NCBI GenBank assembly: GCA_005281725.1
Contig: SSBO01000004.1
Location: forward strand, 1,178,001-1,242,000
Direction of reading: 5' to 3'
Source of the DNA: Wuchereria bancrofti
Taxonomy: Eukaryota > Nematoda > Chromadorea > Rhabditida > Onchocercidae
Length of the DNA: 64,000 nt
The stretch's first letter is position 1. The number at the start of each line of letters is the position of its first letter. Made by a program: the position numbers and the translations under genes. This document shows positions 48,801-63,700 of this stretch, one piece after another. Below the pieces are notes generated by a model. It had not been told where the DNA came from. It saw only the letters and a program-made list of their open reading frames with translations, and did not search any database.

Positions 48801-51800
48801 GTTAATAAGAAAGCGAGTTTTTTCAGTTTTTTTGTTTTTTTAAATGGAGATATCGAAATTGATATCAGAAAATTTTCAGACAGAAATCAATAACATGTCT
48901 TCTCTATGGGCGAAAACCAATGATTGATATGAATTTCATCATCTGTTATAGGTGGTAACAGCAATACTAGCTTGTGTGTCACCGCTTCTAGCCTGCAGTA
49001 CAGCTCTTGGCTTTCTGTTATGGGGTGGCCTACGATTTGGCTCCATCCTGTGCGTTACACCGCTTTTAGTACTGGCCATTGGTGTTGACGATGCCTTTTT
49101 GATGATGAACCATTGGCAACAGACCTATCAACAGTATCGTTTTTCATTTAATTTAATTCCATAAAATAAACTGGTTCAAAAAATAAGAGAAAACTATCAG
49201 TAGTTTTCAAGAACACAAAAATACATAACTTTATTGTAGGAAAATGGTAACTAAGGAACTTTCAAAGGAAAGAATAAGCAAAAGAATGTGTAATATGTTG
49301 CAAGAAGTTGGTAAGTATCATATTATCATCAGTCACCTCTCAGTCAACAAAATCAAAAAAGTCCCAGAAAACTTAGTGAATTTGGGATGAATGAAAGTAA
49401 ATGATGGCTTTTCATGCAGGAATGACTTTCTTAGCTGCTATACTCCTTGAATTTTTACGAGGACTTTGTAGGTCCTTCAATTACAATAACGACTTTAACA
49501 AATGTGTTAGCATTTGGAGTTGGAATGCTTTCGCCAATACCCGAAATTCAAATTTTTTGCATCGGAAACGCTACAGCAATGATCGTTGATTTCATCTATC
49601 AGGTTTCAATTTCATTCAAATTGGAATCTATTTTTATTTTCATTAGCTTCAAAACTTTAACATATTTATTATATAGTATTCAATTAATTAGGGGATCTAG
49701 TTTACGGATAGAATAAAACTGAACCAATAAGTACATAAAATGAGGGATAAAACGATGCTAGCACGAGTAATAGTCAATTTCCTCTGACAAAGAGTGTTCT
49801 CAACATTATTTATTACTTACTATAATCATTTCTGCGCTTTTTTCACTGTTTTACTCCGATATTTTATTATTGCAAAAAAATTCTGCTACATTTGAAAATT
49901 ACTTAGATATTTCTCAATTTCAATTTTTTTTCTCAATCAATTTTCACATGAGAACCACCTAACATACTAAACTTAGATAAGGTAACAAGATCGTGCTCAA
50001 TTTGACTGCACAGACTTGCATTTAAATCTTTATTATTATCCATGTAATCGCTTTTTCTTGATTTTAGATCCGATTACTGTCCTTTCATTTCCTCATTGAT
50101 GATCTTATTGATATATTTCGATATTTGTTACTTCCAAACTAAGAAAAAATGAAGTGACCTTAACTGCTTGTTATATCTTTTTCTTATATCTTTGTTTTCT
50201 CTCCCTTATTTTAACCACTTCTAGCACATTTAATAATATCATCTTTTTGAATAGATAAATTGCAGGTTGTATCTTTTATAGCAATTAGCTTCCATTCTCT
50301 CAGTTTAAGTTTAATAGCCTCACCTCTCTTATTTTGGCTAACTTTCACCTATTTCAAGTTCTTTATCTCTCATTTCTGCCACTTTTACTTTTACTTCTTA
50401 AATCAGTGATACTGAAATTTATCATTTAACTAAGCATGTGGAAGATTTATTTTTCTATTATTGCAGCAATGGTACATGATATATTTAGATTACATTATTC
50501 GCTGCAATAATGGTAGTAGTAGGACGTTGTGAATTGCAAGCCGAAAAATCTATGTATCCGGTGAAATATAAGAAACGTAAAGAGTTGGACGATTTAAACT
50601 CCTTACTCAAGAAGCGAGTTTATTTTTCTAATTTCTGTTACTTGAAATTAGAAAATTCAAAACAGTGAGCTACAACTTGACTCATAATTCATCTGGTCGT
50701 ATTTAACTTCTTATCTCGCATTGGCGTTTACCAAACTAATTGCTTTATACTTTTGTGATAAGTGTTTCTTTCTCCAATTTGCAGTTTGCTAAACAAATAT
50801 TGCTCTGTTTTGTGTACTACATCATTCTCAGTGCTGACCGTTGCTGGTTTGCTCTTGTACTGGTCATTGTCAATATATGGGGCCGTAACTATCAGTGTTG
50901 AATTGAAGCCTGAGAAACTGATAAAGCATGATTCAGATATTGTCAAGGTATGCTAGCAAAGTGTTTATATGTTTCTGTTAAATACTAAAGATAAGAAAAA
51001 TCATTTCAAATAATCACCGCAGTCCACTATCCTCTGACGTCTGTCCTATCTTTTTTCCAGTCTATCTATTTAATTTGAAGTTGAAATTATTGAAACAATA
51101 AAATACTTAAAAAGACATCTTCAAGGTCTTACAACTACGGGACGAATATATCATGCAGCATTGTGCTCCAACACTTATCTTCGTGGGTAGGCCAGGAAAT
51201 TTAAACAATCCTAATAATATTCGCATGTTGCACAAAATCGTATGTATTCAGTAGTTTTCAGTAGTTTATTTTTACTATTAATTTCATCTTTGTTTTTTTT
51301 TTTTTAACAAAAAAAAGAATGATTAACAGCCGAATCAGTTAGACAAATGTTTGGGAGAAAAAAGTTCAAGAAGTAGAAAAATCTCTGTTATTTATCTCTT
51401 TGAAGTGACAGTTAAACGGTTTTTACTGTGTGATCACCTTTTCCCGAAAATTGATGACGACGCAATGCTAGAAAATTTTCAACCTGTGTATAGAATATTT
51501 TGTTTAGTTTTTCAATTAATTTTAAACAGAAAACTTAAAATACAAAAACGGCCTTGAATAACAAGAAGTTCTTTTTGCTTTTTACTTCTTTTTTTTTGAT
51601 CTTAGGCAGAGGATTTCGAAGCACTACCGAGTTCGCTGGGGAAAACAGCAACAAAGTTTTGGCTAAGAGATTATATGGATTTTATTGCCAATGCAGAACA
51701 AGTTTCATTTGATAGTTTAATTGACAGCAATCGGTAAACTGCTCTTTTATTCCTTGCAGTGTAGACAATCTTTCAACTACTTCAATTGTAAAATCATCTC

Positions 51801-54296
51801 ATCCTTATAACCTCCTTAATAAGTATATGTTATCCAAGGAAAAAGGAAAGTGCAGAAGGTCATCATTTCAGTCATTGTGATTGTGTTTGAATTTCAGTAA
51901 TAATGAAATATATGAATTTTTGAACAGGAATTTAACAGCAATTACCATCAAACAATTTGACCTACAGAATTTCTTTGCTTGGCCAGAATTTCATCATTGG
52001 AATGGATTTGTGCAATTCGATCTCGATAAACAGTTAGCTTTTTCAAGGCATTATTATATGCAATAGCACGCAGCGCCACATATCAACATATTATGATCTT
52101 ATACTATCAAGCTTTAAGTTTTGTTTTCAAGTTTATGAATTTTTTGTATACTTTAGTGGTATGGGATATTTGAAAAGTTATTTCTTCATAATATCATCAC
52201 ACTCTGATCTCAGAAAATGGTCTGCTCGTGCAAAACTGCTGAATCAATTGCGAAAAGTTGCCGATCGGGTATCTCTTTTTATTTTGTATAAACCAGCATA
52301 ATTTCTCTGAAATTCAACAACTGGAAATCAATCTTTTCATTCATGATTTATTACCATCTTTCCTATTTGTTACAATGGGTAACTTAACTTTCGGAAATTT
52401 CGTTTTTGTGTTTTCCAGTCTATACATTTTAGATTTCTGATCAATTATCTGACATTTATCTTTTCATGTGTAATGAAAGGGATATAAAGGATGATGAAAA
52501 GATGATGAAGCCAGAGAGATAATTTGGATAAACAGGAATAGAAGGAGTCATCTCCAAAACAATCTTGATGATGATCATAAGCTGCTCTATTAATTTCCAT
52601 TTTCCAGTCAACTTTCTCTTTTATTGATGTATTTCAATGCTCGATGTCCCTTCAAATTACTTAATGAATTGATTTGACATAGTTTATCTCACAGCTTCAG
52701 CTATTGCAAAAAATCAACGATGTAATTTATTGGAATATAAAACTATCAATCATTAAATTAATTTTCCAAAAATGATCTTGTTCACCTCATAACTCAATTC
52801 TGGTTGCAGTATGCAATGCATGAAGTAAGTGTTTTCGATGATGATGCAAAATTTTTGGATATAATCGAAGTATTAGTGAATCAGACAGTTCAGTCGTCTA
52901 TCTTTACAGTGCTTTTTATGATGTTTGTTTGCTTTATTTGTATACCACAATGTACTGCAGTCATCGTCGCTACGTTCTCTATAATAAGTATTTTTATCGG
53001 TAAGTTGAAAAACCTTTTTAGAAAGCAAAATTCAGATATATTTAAGGTTATGCACTGAATGAGTAATAGACAGAATTAGATAAAACTTGAAGGGATTAAT
53101 TAATGGGAAAAGTACATAAATAACCATAAAGTTATAAAGAATTTGCTATAGGCGTGCTTGGCTTGTTATCATTATGGAATGTTGATTTGGATCCAATCGT
53201 TATGTCAGCCTTGATAATGTCTATCGGTTTCAGTGTCGATATTCCAGCTCATGTCACCTATCACTTCTTTCTAGCTGGTTTGTAACTCTTCCATTATTTT
53301 AGCCGGTCATTTCATTGCTTCTATTGTCCACTAACATTTGATGATCAAATCTGATAACGCCAACGATAGCATATTTCATGCTCCTAGTTTTCATGATAAA
53401 TTGAGTATTTATTTATTTAATATATTTTTTATTATTAAAAAAATCGACAATAAATTAGCAGTTGAAACGTGGCAGAAAGTACTAAATACCAGTCATCTAA
53501 CTTATATTATGCCTTTTATTTATTGTTAAGTGGTACAAATTCTATGTCTGATGAATCCATGCTATTTACTACATAGTTATAACGTATCTTCTTAACCCTT
53601 ACTCCTGTCCGATATCTTGCAAGCGCCGCCCCTCTAAACAATGGCGCTATTGTATCACTTTTCCGTTCTTTATTTTTTCTCACTTACTACCATCTTTCTA
53701 TTTAGATGAAGATACAACCGAAGCTTCCCTTCAACACTGCCTTAAAGAAATCGGATTTCCAGTGCTGCAAGCTGCATTCTCGACAATGCTTTGTGTCCTC
53801 AGTCTCCAATTTAGCGATCTTCACATGGCTCTTGTTCGTTTAAACTATCCTGTCTTATCATTTTCATTCTATCATCGTAATGCACAGTTGAAATGAATGA
53901 GAAATGACAGAAGACACTTTTAATGAGAATAGCGTTACTAATACATCTGAGAATTTTTGAAGTTTTTGTATTTGAACATATTTATATCACTAACCGAATT
54001 AATTTATTCTCTAATATAGCAAATGCTAAGTCCTTTCAGTTTATCAAGAATGTAAATTAAGATATTATATTACTCAGGTCTTCGTGAAAACGATGTCACT
54101 GGTCATAATAATCGGTTTCATACATGGTTTAGTCGTAATACCGGTACTGTACTGTATTATATCCCGCATCCGGTATCCACGAAGAAAGGTAGTATTCGAC
54201 ATCACTGCTACAACCTGTCCAAAAGCCGTTGCAGTATCAGAACATAAGACTGTTAAACTGACAACTGATACAGAATTGAAAATTTCCGCTCTATAA
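45861..54296 (+). CDS. Patched-related (PTR) sterol-sensing-domain membrane protein
   Basis: PTR/patched-type, RND-like 12-TM protein of the plasma membrane; in C. elegans this large family acts in moulting, cuticle formation and sterol-linked transport. Twenty exons join in phase to 931 residues: 45861-45958, 46231-46387, 46844-46957, 47342-47461, 47534-47653, 47961-48088, 48551-48734, 48952-49133, 49240-49310, 49472-49602, 50489-50664, 50785-50947, 51126-51239, 51606-51733, 51898-52032, 52157-52268, 52810-52999, 53152-53277, 53706-53833 and 54078-54296. Motifs: [13 protein letters not shown] before the first ectodomain; the sterol-sensing domain with [12 protein letters not shown] and [16 protein letters not shown]; the second half with [26 protein letters not shown] and [14 protein letters not shown] short cytoplasmic tail follows the last helix. 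The part between 48088 and 48551 may hide a further exon. The start at 45861 is the first ATG of the exon; no upstream acceptor decides it. Confidence 0.93.
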
Positions 54297-54374
54297 GTGT
54301 GTTTTCTGTTCCACTTTTTTTTTGTGGAACGGTCTTTTCTTACAACTTGGCTACTTCAAGCAATCTTGTTGACA

Positions 54375-54380
54375 AATAAA
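54375..54380 (+). promoter_or_regulatory. AATAAA polyadenylation signal of the PTR gene
   Basis: A canonical hexamer 79 bases after the PTR stop. The 461-bp gap to the Melted stop therefore holds both 3' UTRs. A plus-strand frame at 54509-54733 in this gap is not called, since nothing but length supports it. Confidence 0.5.
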
Positions 54381-54757
54381 ATTTACCTGAGAAGATAAAA
54401 TATTATGATAATTTTCCTGCTTCCTTCTCGTAACTGATCCCAAAAAAATGATGACATGAAACGAGACTTTTTAGATAGATCGCAGACATTACTTAAAGTC
54501 AATCACAAATGACGAGAAAAACAACGGGTAAGAATATAAATATTACAGAGCTGTACAATGAAAGGGCCGAATTTTTTCTTCATAAATTCGATAAAATATC
54601 ATTCAGTTTGAGTGAAATAATTAGCAACTTCTGCCCCGAGCTGTTAGATTCCAAATTGCAGTCAAAAACATTGGTTGCCGTACTGTGCGTTGCAAATAAT
54701 GTTTTCCATCATTGTGACAAGCAAAACAGTTGATTATGTAATAATTTCTGTTTTCAC

Positions 54758-57700
54758 TCATCGTTCCTTGTGGGCTTGAGCTACAGCTATTTGTAAGCAT
54801 TGTATCCACTCTTCAGCTTTGTTTTGATCATTAGCCTACAATTTCAATGTTAAATTGATCGTACTTATTAACAGATTAGCAATCTGAACACATCATGAAA
54901 TCATTTCGTTAATCTTAAACTTTCGTGAATCGTGAGTTATAAAAAAAGAAAGAATTGTGAGTTTCGAAAAAAGATCCAAAACAGCTTTAAAAAAACAATT
55001 TTCAAAACAGCCTTTAAAAGACATGAAGAAAGAAACCAGTATATCATTGATGTAAAGGCTATCCTAGTCCTCAACTTGCTATCATTAACATCAGCATAGT
55101 GTTAATGAAAGTGAGCAAACATTATTAATAGGAGGTGTTTATTTTACAAATTAGGGAACGATGCCAATTTCTTTTCTCTATTATCAGCATCATTAGGGTT
55201 TTTATTTAATACAGTTAAGAATAGTGAACTAATAAAGATAAAAGTTTTAAATAGATACGCAGTTATTTTAAATCCCTTAACATTTGTAATTAACAATATA
55301 TTACAACCTTGTTAGTGCTCGTGTCTTTTTTTAATATCTTTTAATATTTTTTAATATCTGATAATAAAACGTATATAAATTTTTGGAAACTCTTCAAGTA
55401 TTGATTGCTAACCAATTCTTGGCTTCTTTTTGTTGGCATTACTAATTACCTTTAAGACGTAGGAAATATCATCATCGGTAAATATCTCGAATGCTTTGGG
55501 TAGTGATTTACGACTCTTTCTTCCTTTGCCGAGTGATTTTACGGAACGTATCTTTCGTAAATCAAGCGCTGGCGAGATAATTTTGTCTTCTGTTGGCTAA
55601 AAGTTCCCATAGATAACAGAAATTTTGAATTTATGACATCATAGTGGTTTAAGATTGATAACGGTCAGAAATTAGACTTTCAACTCAGTTTTTAAAGTAT
55701 GATAGAATAAAACTTAACATACATTTGAGATTTCTTCTCGGCAAATTAGTGCGGAGCCAGATAATGTAAAATATTTGGTATGCCAACGTTTCAGGAATTT
55801 CCATCTTCCTCTTTTCTCTTTCAGCTGACCTTCAAGAACTGGCAAATGTGGCGAATCCGGCCGTAAAATCGTCCTGCAGAAATTAAAAGAACACGTGAAG
55901 TAGGAGTTTAAATGAGATCTATATCATTTTTTCCACTAATAAGTCATATAAACCAAAATAATGGGATAAGAATATTGTCTTCTAGAATTCTACTCAAATT
56001 TTTGACGAAAAAAATGTCAAGTGTGAAAATGTCATCATTTTGCTTTAAAGTTCTGATGTTAAATTATAAGTTTTATTAATTTAGGTGTATTTTAGAATGG
56101 CGTAATACCAAAGAAAAGAAATAACCTAACACGTTCTGGATGGCTGCAACTAAAGCAAGACCATTTATGCAACACGGTATTGTAGGAAAATGAATCAAAA
56201 TAACGCGCATCGAGAAGTTCTTTCAAAATTTGTTGCTGTTCCTGAAAGAAAGGAAACAATAATAGATCTTCAGAATTATTCAAACAATAGTTGTATAACG
56301 ATTTGGACAAACTGAGAAAGATGGAATCGGGAGTTATGAAAAAATCTCAAAACATTTGAAATAGACACCTTGTAAGCCGGAAATGCAGAAGTTACAAGCT
56401 CCAGAAACGGACGGTTCCGAGTTTGTGCAGAAGGAAGTGAACTCCAGCAACTGGATAGTGCCTGGTAGGCTTCAGAACATTGGGCAACTACTTGACCGGT
56501 TGTTTCGATGCTTACTGATTCCATCTGAATCAAATATTATATTTGTTTTATTAACATTAACGATGATGTATGTTCTGACATGATTGTAGACAAGATAGGA
56601 TACTAAGTAGTGGTAATGAAATTCAAATGCTTTGATTATGAAAAAGTCAAAGTTTGTCTAACTATTGAAAGATCTCTAGAATTCTACAAACTTTTTTTCA
56701 TAAATGATGATTGAATATCAGACGTTCGAGTCACTCTTCCAGGAGATTGTTGAACTCCTGTTGTTCGACGTAAAGTCAATAAATAAGTAAGCTTCGAGAG
56801 GGAAAAAGAACGGGAAGGGTTTAATCAAATCAGCACAAATATCAAAAGAAAAAAAAAGTAATCTACAAACGTATCAATCAACCAAACCATTCGCAGTAGT
56901 GAAGAGATTACCTGCAAGAACATAAGATGAAGCCATATAGGAGCGCAATGAGTTTTAAAACTGAAAACTTGGTTTGAATCATATACACAGTGGTCATCGG
57001 CCACTTCACATCGGAAATGAACCCGTATTCGGTGTTTTGCTCCTGGAAAAATGATAGCTTTTATGATGCTGAGAACAAATTTTTTGGAAACAAGAATTAA
57101 AATGTAATGAAAAAGAAAAGGCGAAATACCATATACCTTTATTACCCTCAGCGATACAAAGTACTGGTATTGGATATGTTTTACTGATATTATGTATGTA
57201 ATTTTGTATTTTACTTCGGCGATGATCGACAAATTTCAGTACCACATCTCCGCGATCTATCATATCCTATAAATGTGTTTTCATTAGCCCTGTTTTTGAA
57301 TAAATTATATAAAATCAATTTAATTCAAATGTAAATTGCATAAAAAGATAAGCATCAGTGATGAATTTATTTCTGTTTTACAATTTACACAGCTTCTTTA
57401 TCATTTCTTCATTTATTTATTGACACGCTGTAGGAGATTATCAGACAGCAATTTCTTCACTCCACTCGAAGCTTACTGACTTTACATGAATTTATCAAAT
57501 GATTTCTGCTTTTGGTGTGAATCATAAAAACAAAAAACCCAACCAAGGACTGTATCTGCTCTCTTCGGTATGCGGTAACAGTATCCATTGATATATCATT
57601 TGTTGTTGTCCCAGCGTGACTTGTTGATAAACGATCCTCCAGTACAGAACGTGGTGCTATCATAGGAGTAGAATTTCCGAAAGCTGATTTAGAACTAATT

Positions 57701-60700
57701 AAGCTATTATTTACGGGAAAAGTGGTTTCCGTAACTGCTTTTGCAGTCCTGGGAGCACTAGCGGCTACAATTGTTGCAAGAGACGGTGTTGTTATCGTGG
57801 TAGCAGGTCGCCCTCCCGGCAATGGCATCCATTGCGCAGCGTTCGTTCGGCGCTGATGCATTGCAACTGGACGTACTCGTCCATCCTTACCCATCTGCAA
57901 TATTTTGATGGCAATCAACTAATATTTGCATCAAGTACGCCAACTGATTTTCAAGGACGCTGCAACGAAAGGTACAGTTGTGGTTGCCGACATTTCACCA
58001 GGCGCAGTTATGTACTTTACACCCCTGAAAGACCATTTTATCATCATTGTCTTTTATTAACTGATATGATGCTTGAATATTCTATTCAAAACTGCAACCT
58101 GTACGGCAGTAGGTAATAATGGCGAAGAGATAATTTGCTGCACTGTTTGCCCTTTTGGAGGTTGGTAAGATGGTGGTGGACATATCGGTACAAAAACGAC
58201 ACCATCACAACGTCGATTGCTTTGTGATGACATTATGGATAATGGAGAATCGCGGGATGTTGTTTCGTTAGCTGCTATATTTTCACTATAAGCTATTTTC
58301 TTATTGTCATCTTATTGAATTAATTCAATGGATTGAAATCTTAATGAATTCAAGCAAAAATAAAAAACGGAAAATTATGCTAATCTACTTAAAGACAAGA
58401 AATGAAAACATCTAGGTACCATTCCCTTGAACGAATGTTAAAAGCGAGAAGTTTATTGGAATGAGGTGAACAGGTACGATGGTATTTATAGCACTGCAAC
58501 TACATTTGCCATGTTGGATTATGCTAATCATATCAAGCAAATAGAAACTTCTTTAAAAATTTTCTGGACACCTTTACTACAGACAGATCAAATTAATTCT
58601 ATAACATAAATGGTAAATGTTTCTTGTCCTTTCTGTAATTCTAAGATTGCATGCTTTTGAAAGCAAATATGTAAATTTTGGATTAAAAAAAAAAAAATCG
58701 AACACCGACATGTATGGATTCAAGCTACCATATGATCGACTGGTTTGATTAATGAGAGAGCAACTGGATCGTAACCTACTACACATGTATGCATTTGCCA
58801 AATTCTCAGTATTCTTATCGAGTTCTTGTGCCGAGAATTCTGCCGAATCACTGATATTTACCGTTGTACGAACACCGCTGAAATAATTAAGTACCACGAA
58901 ACTCAATGAATTTTACATATTTCAGGATTTTGTAAATAGAAGAAATAGAAATGGGAAGCTCAAGGTCAAACTATATTAACTATCCAAGCCATATATGAAA
59001 GATGTGTAACACACATAATATGTAGACAATATTTCTTTGCTTAAATCAAATACATAAGTCATCTCTGATAATAAATTTCAATAAATTACACGTTTCTAAC
59101 TCTGCTTGCATCTTATTTATTTTACTAAGTTAGTTTCTCCAGAGAATCTAAATTTCGAGCAAATACAAGTAAAACAAGAAAGTTAATGAAGAACGGAAAG
59201 GTACAGATGAGGATAAAATATGTGGTGAGGAAGAAGAAAATGGATTACCTTGAAATGATCGGAGCATCGATCTTGGAGGATAACTTGGAGACAAGAGAAT
59301 CATCAGAATGCTCCACGCCCGTACTACCGGCAACATTGACTACCGTGGCATCATCATGGCATCCTGCTGGATACAAATAACCGTTTCTGAATCATTTCTC
59401 TTCATTCCATTCAACGGATTCAACCATATAATACACGATAAAACTTCTTTAAGCTAATTTTTTATTGATTTTTCTGCGATAACTACTAATTAATTCTTTC
59501 GTAGCTTTTTAAGACAAAAATATCGACCGTGTGGGTCACTAAATATTTTGGATTGGATTAAGTTTTAAGATTTGGTTGCTCACTTAGAACTTAAAAGTTA
59601 ATGGATTCTTTTCCAAAGAATAAATATATGGACCAGGAATATACTCAAGTGAAGACGGAAGGACATTCAACAATATTAAACAGCCCTCGTCTATCAGATA
59701 TTTCAAACTTTCATTTAGGGTTGTTGATCGACTTACCTAAAGGAAAATATAGCAGCTAAAGCAACCTTCCTCGAGCCTAGAGTATTCAAATCACAATATT
59801 CTATAATCTATGATGTGCAACAAAAAATCCGAATATTTGCCGATTGACATGTTTCAATGTGCGAATATAAGGCAACCGATCTCTGGACCTTCAATGTATA
59901 CTTTCCTTGCCCCTAATAAATGCCCGATTTTTTTAATCTTCTTAGTCACATATACTCCCTTTATCCGAATCGCCAAACATCATTACAGCATGTATAACAC
60001 TTCCTTCTAATTTTTAGTGACAATGGTCACTACTATTATTTCTTATTGCCAGTGCTGTTTATCCTCCATTAAAAAAAAATTCCACTGCAAGAAATACATT
60101 TTGCTTTGTTCTGGGTATAAAACATCCCAAGAGAAAAAAAAAAGAAACCCTAAAAGTACCGTAGAGAACTGCAATGGTTGGAAGTATCGCAGCAACAAGA
60201 AGCCAAATGAAAATCCTATCCACCCATCTTAGAACACAATTTTAGAAGGTTGAAAAAGAACAGAAAGGTTTTTCCGAGCTAAAAGAATAGCAATAACACC
60301 TGCTAAGTGCTCGGATCCTTGCGCAAACAGCCGATGTGGAAGGAAGCGTTTCTGGTATGGAACGTATAAAAGCAAGATGCGGATATACTGCAGCTGGGAA
60401 ACATTCCGCCACACCTGAAATTAAAAAACTGGAGGGTTACAATACATACAGCATTCTCTTTCCAACAGTGAAATCAGTACCGTAAAGAACTGCAATAGTT
60501 GGAAGTATCGCAGCATCAGGAAGCCAAATGAAAATCCTATCCATCCATCTTAGAGCACAATTTTAAAATGTTTGAAAAAGGTTTTTCCCGAGCGAAATGT
60601 TTCTGCACTCTATTTCAGAACAATTCTGGATCTATTACAGTTTACCACTGTGCTAACTTCCACTAACATTTCTTTTTAACAACATTTCTGATTGGTTTTG

Positions 60701-63700
60701 TCCACTTCAATGTGAACTTATTACTGGTAATTAAACAGATTTTTCAGATGACACAAAAGAGTAAAAGTATTGCGATGGCGACATTTCAACATTTTCACTG
60801 CTTCTGTCATATTTTGCTTTTCAATTATTACATTACTTTTTAGCTAAAGAAAAGTAAATGTTATGAAATCTTGCTTAATTAGTAATTATACCTTCAATTT
60901 CCTTCAGTATAGTAGGAAGAGAGCCAGAAAGCCGACAACTCATTGTTATCAGATCATCTACGGCAATATGTGCTGTATTACTGTCATTCCTTCCAATAAC
61001 GCCAATTATTTTGGCCATTATTGCCAGAGTATTGTCCGAATCTGCTGCTCTGTAAACTATATCTTCTATTTTGCAAACTATAACAACAATGAACAAGGAG
61101 AGTGATATCGTATTTCCCTACTTGGTCTTTCTCAGAAACATTAATAACTAATCACAACGGAAAAAACGAACTGAACTAACTTAGCAGCTCGACGTAGTGC
61201 ATCCAGGTGTGGAACTAGAGCAAATGTTCGGTTCAGTGAGATAAGCGACAGGAAAATGTGAAGGACAGCGGTGCGAGTAGGTGGGTGAAAAAGAAAAATG
61301 TCGAGATCATCCAGATGTTTGAGAATTAGCTAAAATTATTTTAGTTCTAATCGTTTTCCAAACATTTGAGAAGTAATAAGAAAAAAAAAATCAAAATCAC
61401 TGCACATCAAACAATAGCAGTTGTCCCTTTTATCATTTGCATAAGCAAAGTTGTTAGAAAATTGTGCGCAATTATGGATTAGTTTATTGTTGTTGTCTTC
61501 ATTAGTATTTCAAATTGTATTAATTCTGAGATTTAGCAATTACAGTTATTAGCAAAAAGAAAAGACAAAGACAACTAATTGCAATAATATTGCTAAGTGG
61601 AAGTGTAATATGATATAAAATTGCTCAAATATTTCATTACAAAATAATAAATGTTGCAATCAGTGAATTGAATTTATCACAAGTGCTTGTGAAGATAAAG
61701 AAGAATCAGGCCTATCTGTTATAATTAAACATTTAATTTGCGCAGGTTCCACTCCTTCGGTAATGGTCACTTTCCGCACAGTGTCCCACCCAAATAAAAC
61801 GGGAATTGAGGGACCCATACTCCAAGTCATCAAATAAAGTTGAAGCAAATACACTAGTACACTAATGCCACTCAGGCTTAAAAACTTAAGATTCATATTC
61901 AAAGGATTTTACCTTTAACTTTAACTTTAACATGGAGAAGTTTGTACTACTGTTCACATCATGATGTCCAGAGATTCAACTCGAATTATGTCATTATAAT
62001 ATCTCTATCTTAAACTTTAAACCTCTCCCAAGACCGTAATTACATGAAAGAAACCAGCGAGATCAGGAATCAAGTTGTTCTTTAGAATTTTTGAGGACGA
62101 AATAATTTATAATGATTAGAATAGTTCAACTTAATTTGTTAACACAGGGCAGATGTAATATTTTTTAAAGGTTACAAAATAATTTCCCAGCAATTTGTGA
62201 TACTATTTAGACACTGTCTTATTCGTTCTTTAAACAAAATCAAATCTCTCTTGAAATTTTTATTCACTGATTTACAAGAATTAAGTTGGGCATTTTGAGG
62301 ACTTACATCAGGATTGGCGTTGGCAACCATAGATGTAAACTGCAGGATAGAGAGGCGCTCTGACTGATCCGTTTGTTCATTCTGAAGCAATTTGAGAATC
62401 TGCGGAAAATGAGCATGAAACGGTTCACGGTTCTCCGGATAAAGCTGCGGAATTACCCTCACCAATGAGAAGTTACCTAAACATTTCATTGGTCGAAAAA
62501 ATGAAAACTCAAAAGAAAGCTGCAAATGGTGATTAATAAATATCGACATATCAAAATTATCATACAGTATTATCAAGGACATCAAACAAGTTTAAATGGA
62601 AAAGAAGGGATGATAAATGAAAGCAATGCTTAGTCCATGAAATTCACATATTTGTATTAAATATAAAGGGAAAGATCGATATTTAATAAAGGAATCTAAA
62701 TTACGCATTTTTCGATCACTTTTGTTAAATTACTAAAAAAATTTCAAGCACTGTTTTAAATTACTAATGATTAGTATAATAGAAAAACTTCGATCAATTC
62801 AAATTTCTTTAGGAACGGAAAACTATTAAAATTAAATTTTAGTAAGGATGGTTTTTTAAACTCACAATTTTTACTTACCAATGTAAAGAAGTAACAAAAC
62901 TGTGATCTTTTATAACAGTTATTAGTCATTGTGCTCCATATTTTAGTACAACATACTATTCATCTATAATGTGATACATCGATCAAATGAAGCGCTGATA
63001 ATAAATAAATTGTTTTTCACCACTCCGTAAATATTTTCTAATTTATAAATTCAGTTGTTACTTTTTATTACTTAAATAAAGTCATGAACCAACCGCTAAG
63101 TATGTTAGTGATAATTTGTAGGGAGTATTGTGCAAGAAGACGTCCATTATGAATAGCGGCCAATGACAAATATCCGGTAGTATTTCGAGTTAACTCATCA
63201 CTTCCACAACTCAACGCCCGTATTGCTGTCGGCACTGTTACTGTCATCACCGATTTTTTACTGTAATGCTGAAACAACAACTATATGAGTTTTCACATAA
63301 ATTTCATGAAACTTCGAAATCATCGTAAATTTCATTCGAAACTGTAATAATTATCTAGTAAATAATTAGGTGTAATTAAAATTATAAGACGAATACAATA
63401 ACAGAAGCAAATTCAGCCAAACATTTATAAAAGAGTGAGATGAAAAAAAAAAAAATAATAACGAGGAAGATATATAAAGTAGATGAAAATACATCACAAC
63501 ATAAAAACCGGGATAATCAAAACTTTAATATCTAGCAATAAACCGAGAAAAGTTAGAAATGATCCCATAAAAGGTCAAAAAACTTACAAGAAAAAGGCTG
63601 TTGAGAAGTTCGCAAGCAATCTTACAATGTGGCGTGTTCATAATAACGCCACTTAAATCAGTAGTGGTCATCTCATGGCTCAAACAGCTGCCCAGTGTGT

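Noticed and set aside
54509..54733. 74-codon plus-strand frame between the PTR and Melted stops
   Set aside because: It lies in the shared 3' UTR gap after the PTR poly(A) signal, with no acceptor, poly(A) signal or known family.
57832..58116. Plus-strand frame opposite Melted exons
   Set aside because: The minus-strand exons here join in phase with the rest of Melted; the plus frame has no supporting splice sites.
59186..59380. Plus-strand frame with charged N-terminus
   Set aside because: Antisense shadow of the Melted exon 59366-59249, whose phases fit its downstream neighbour.
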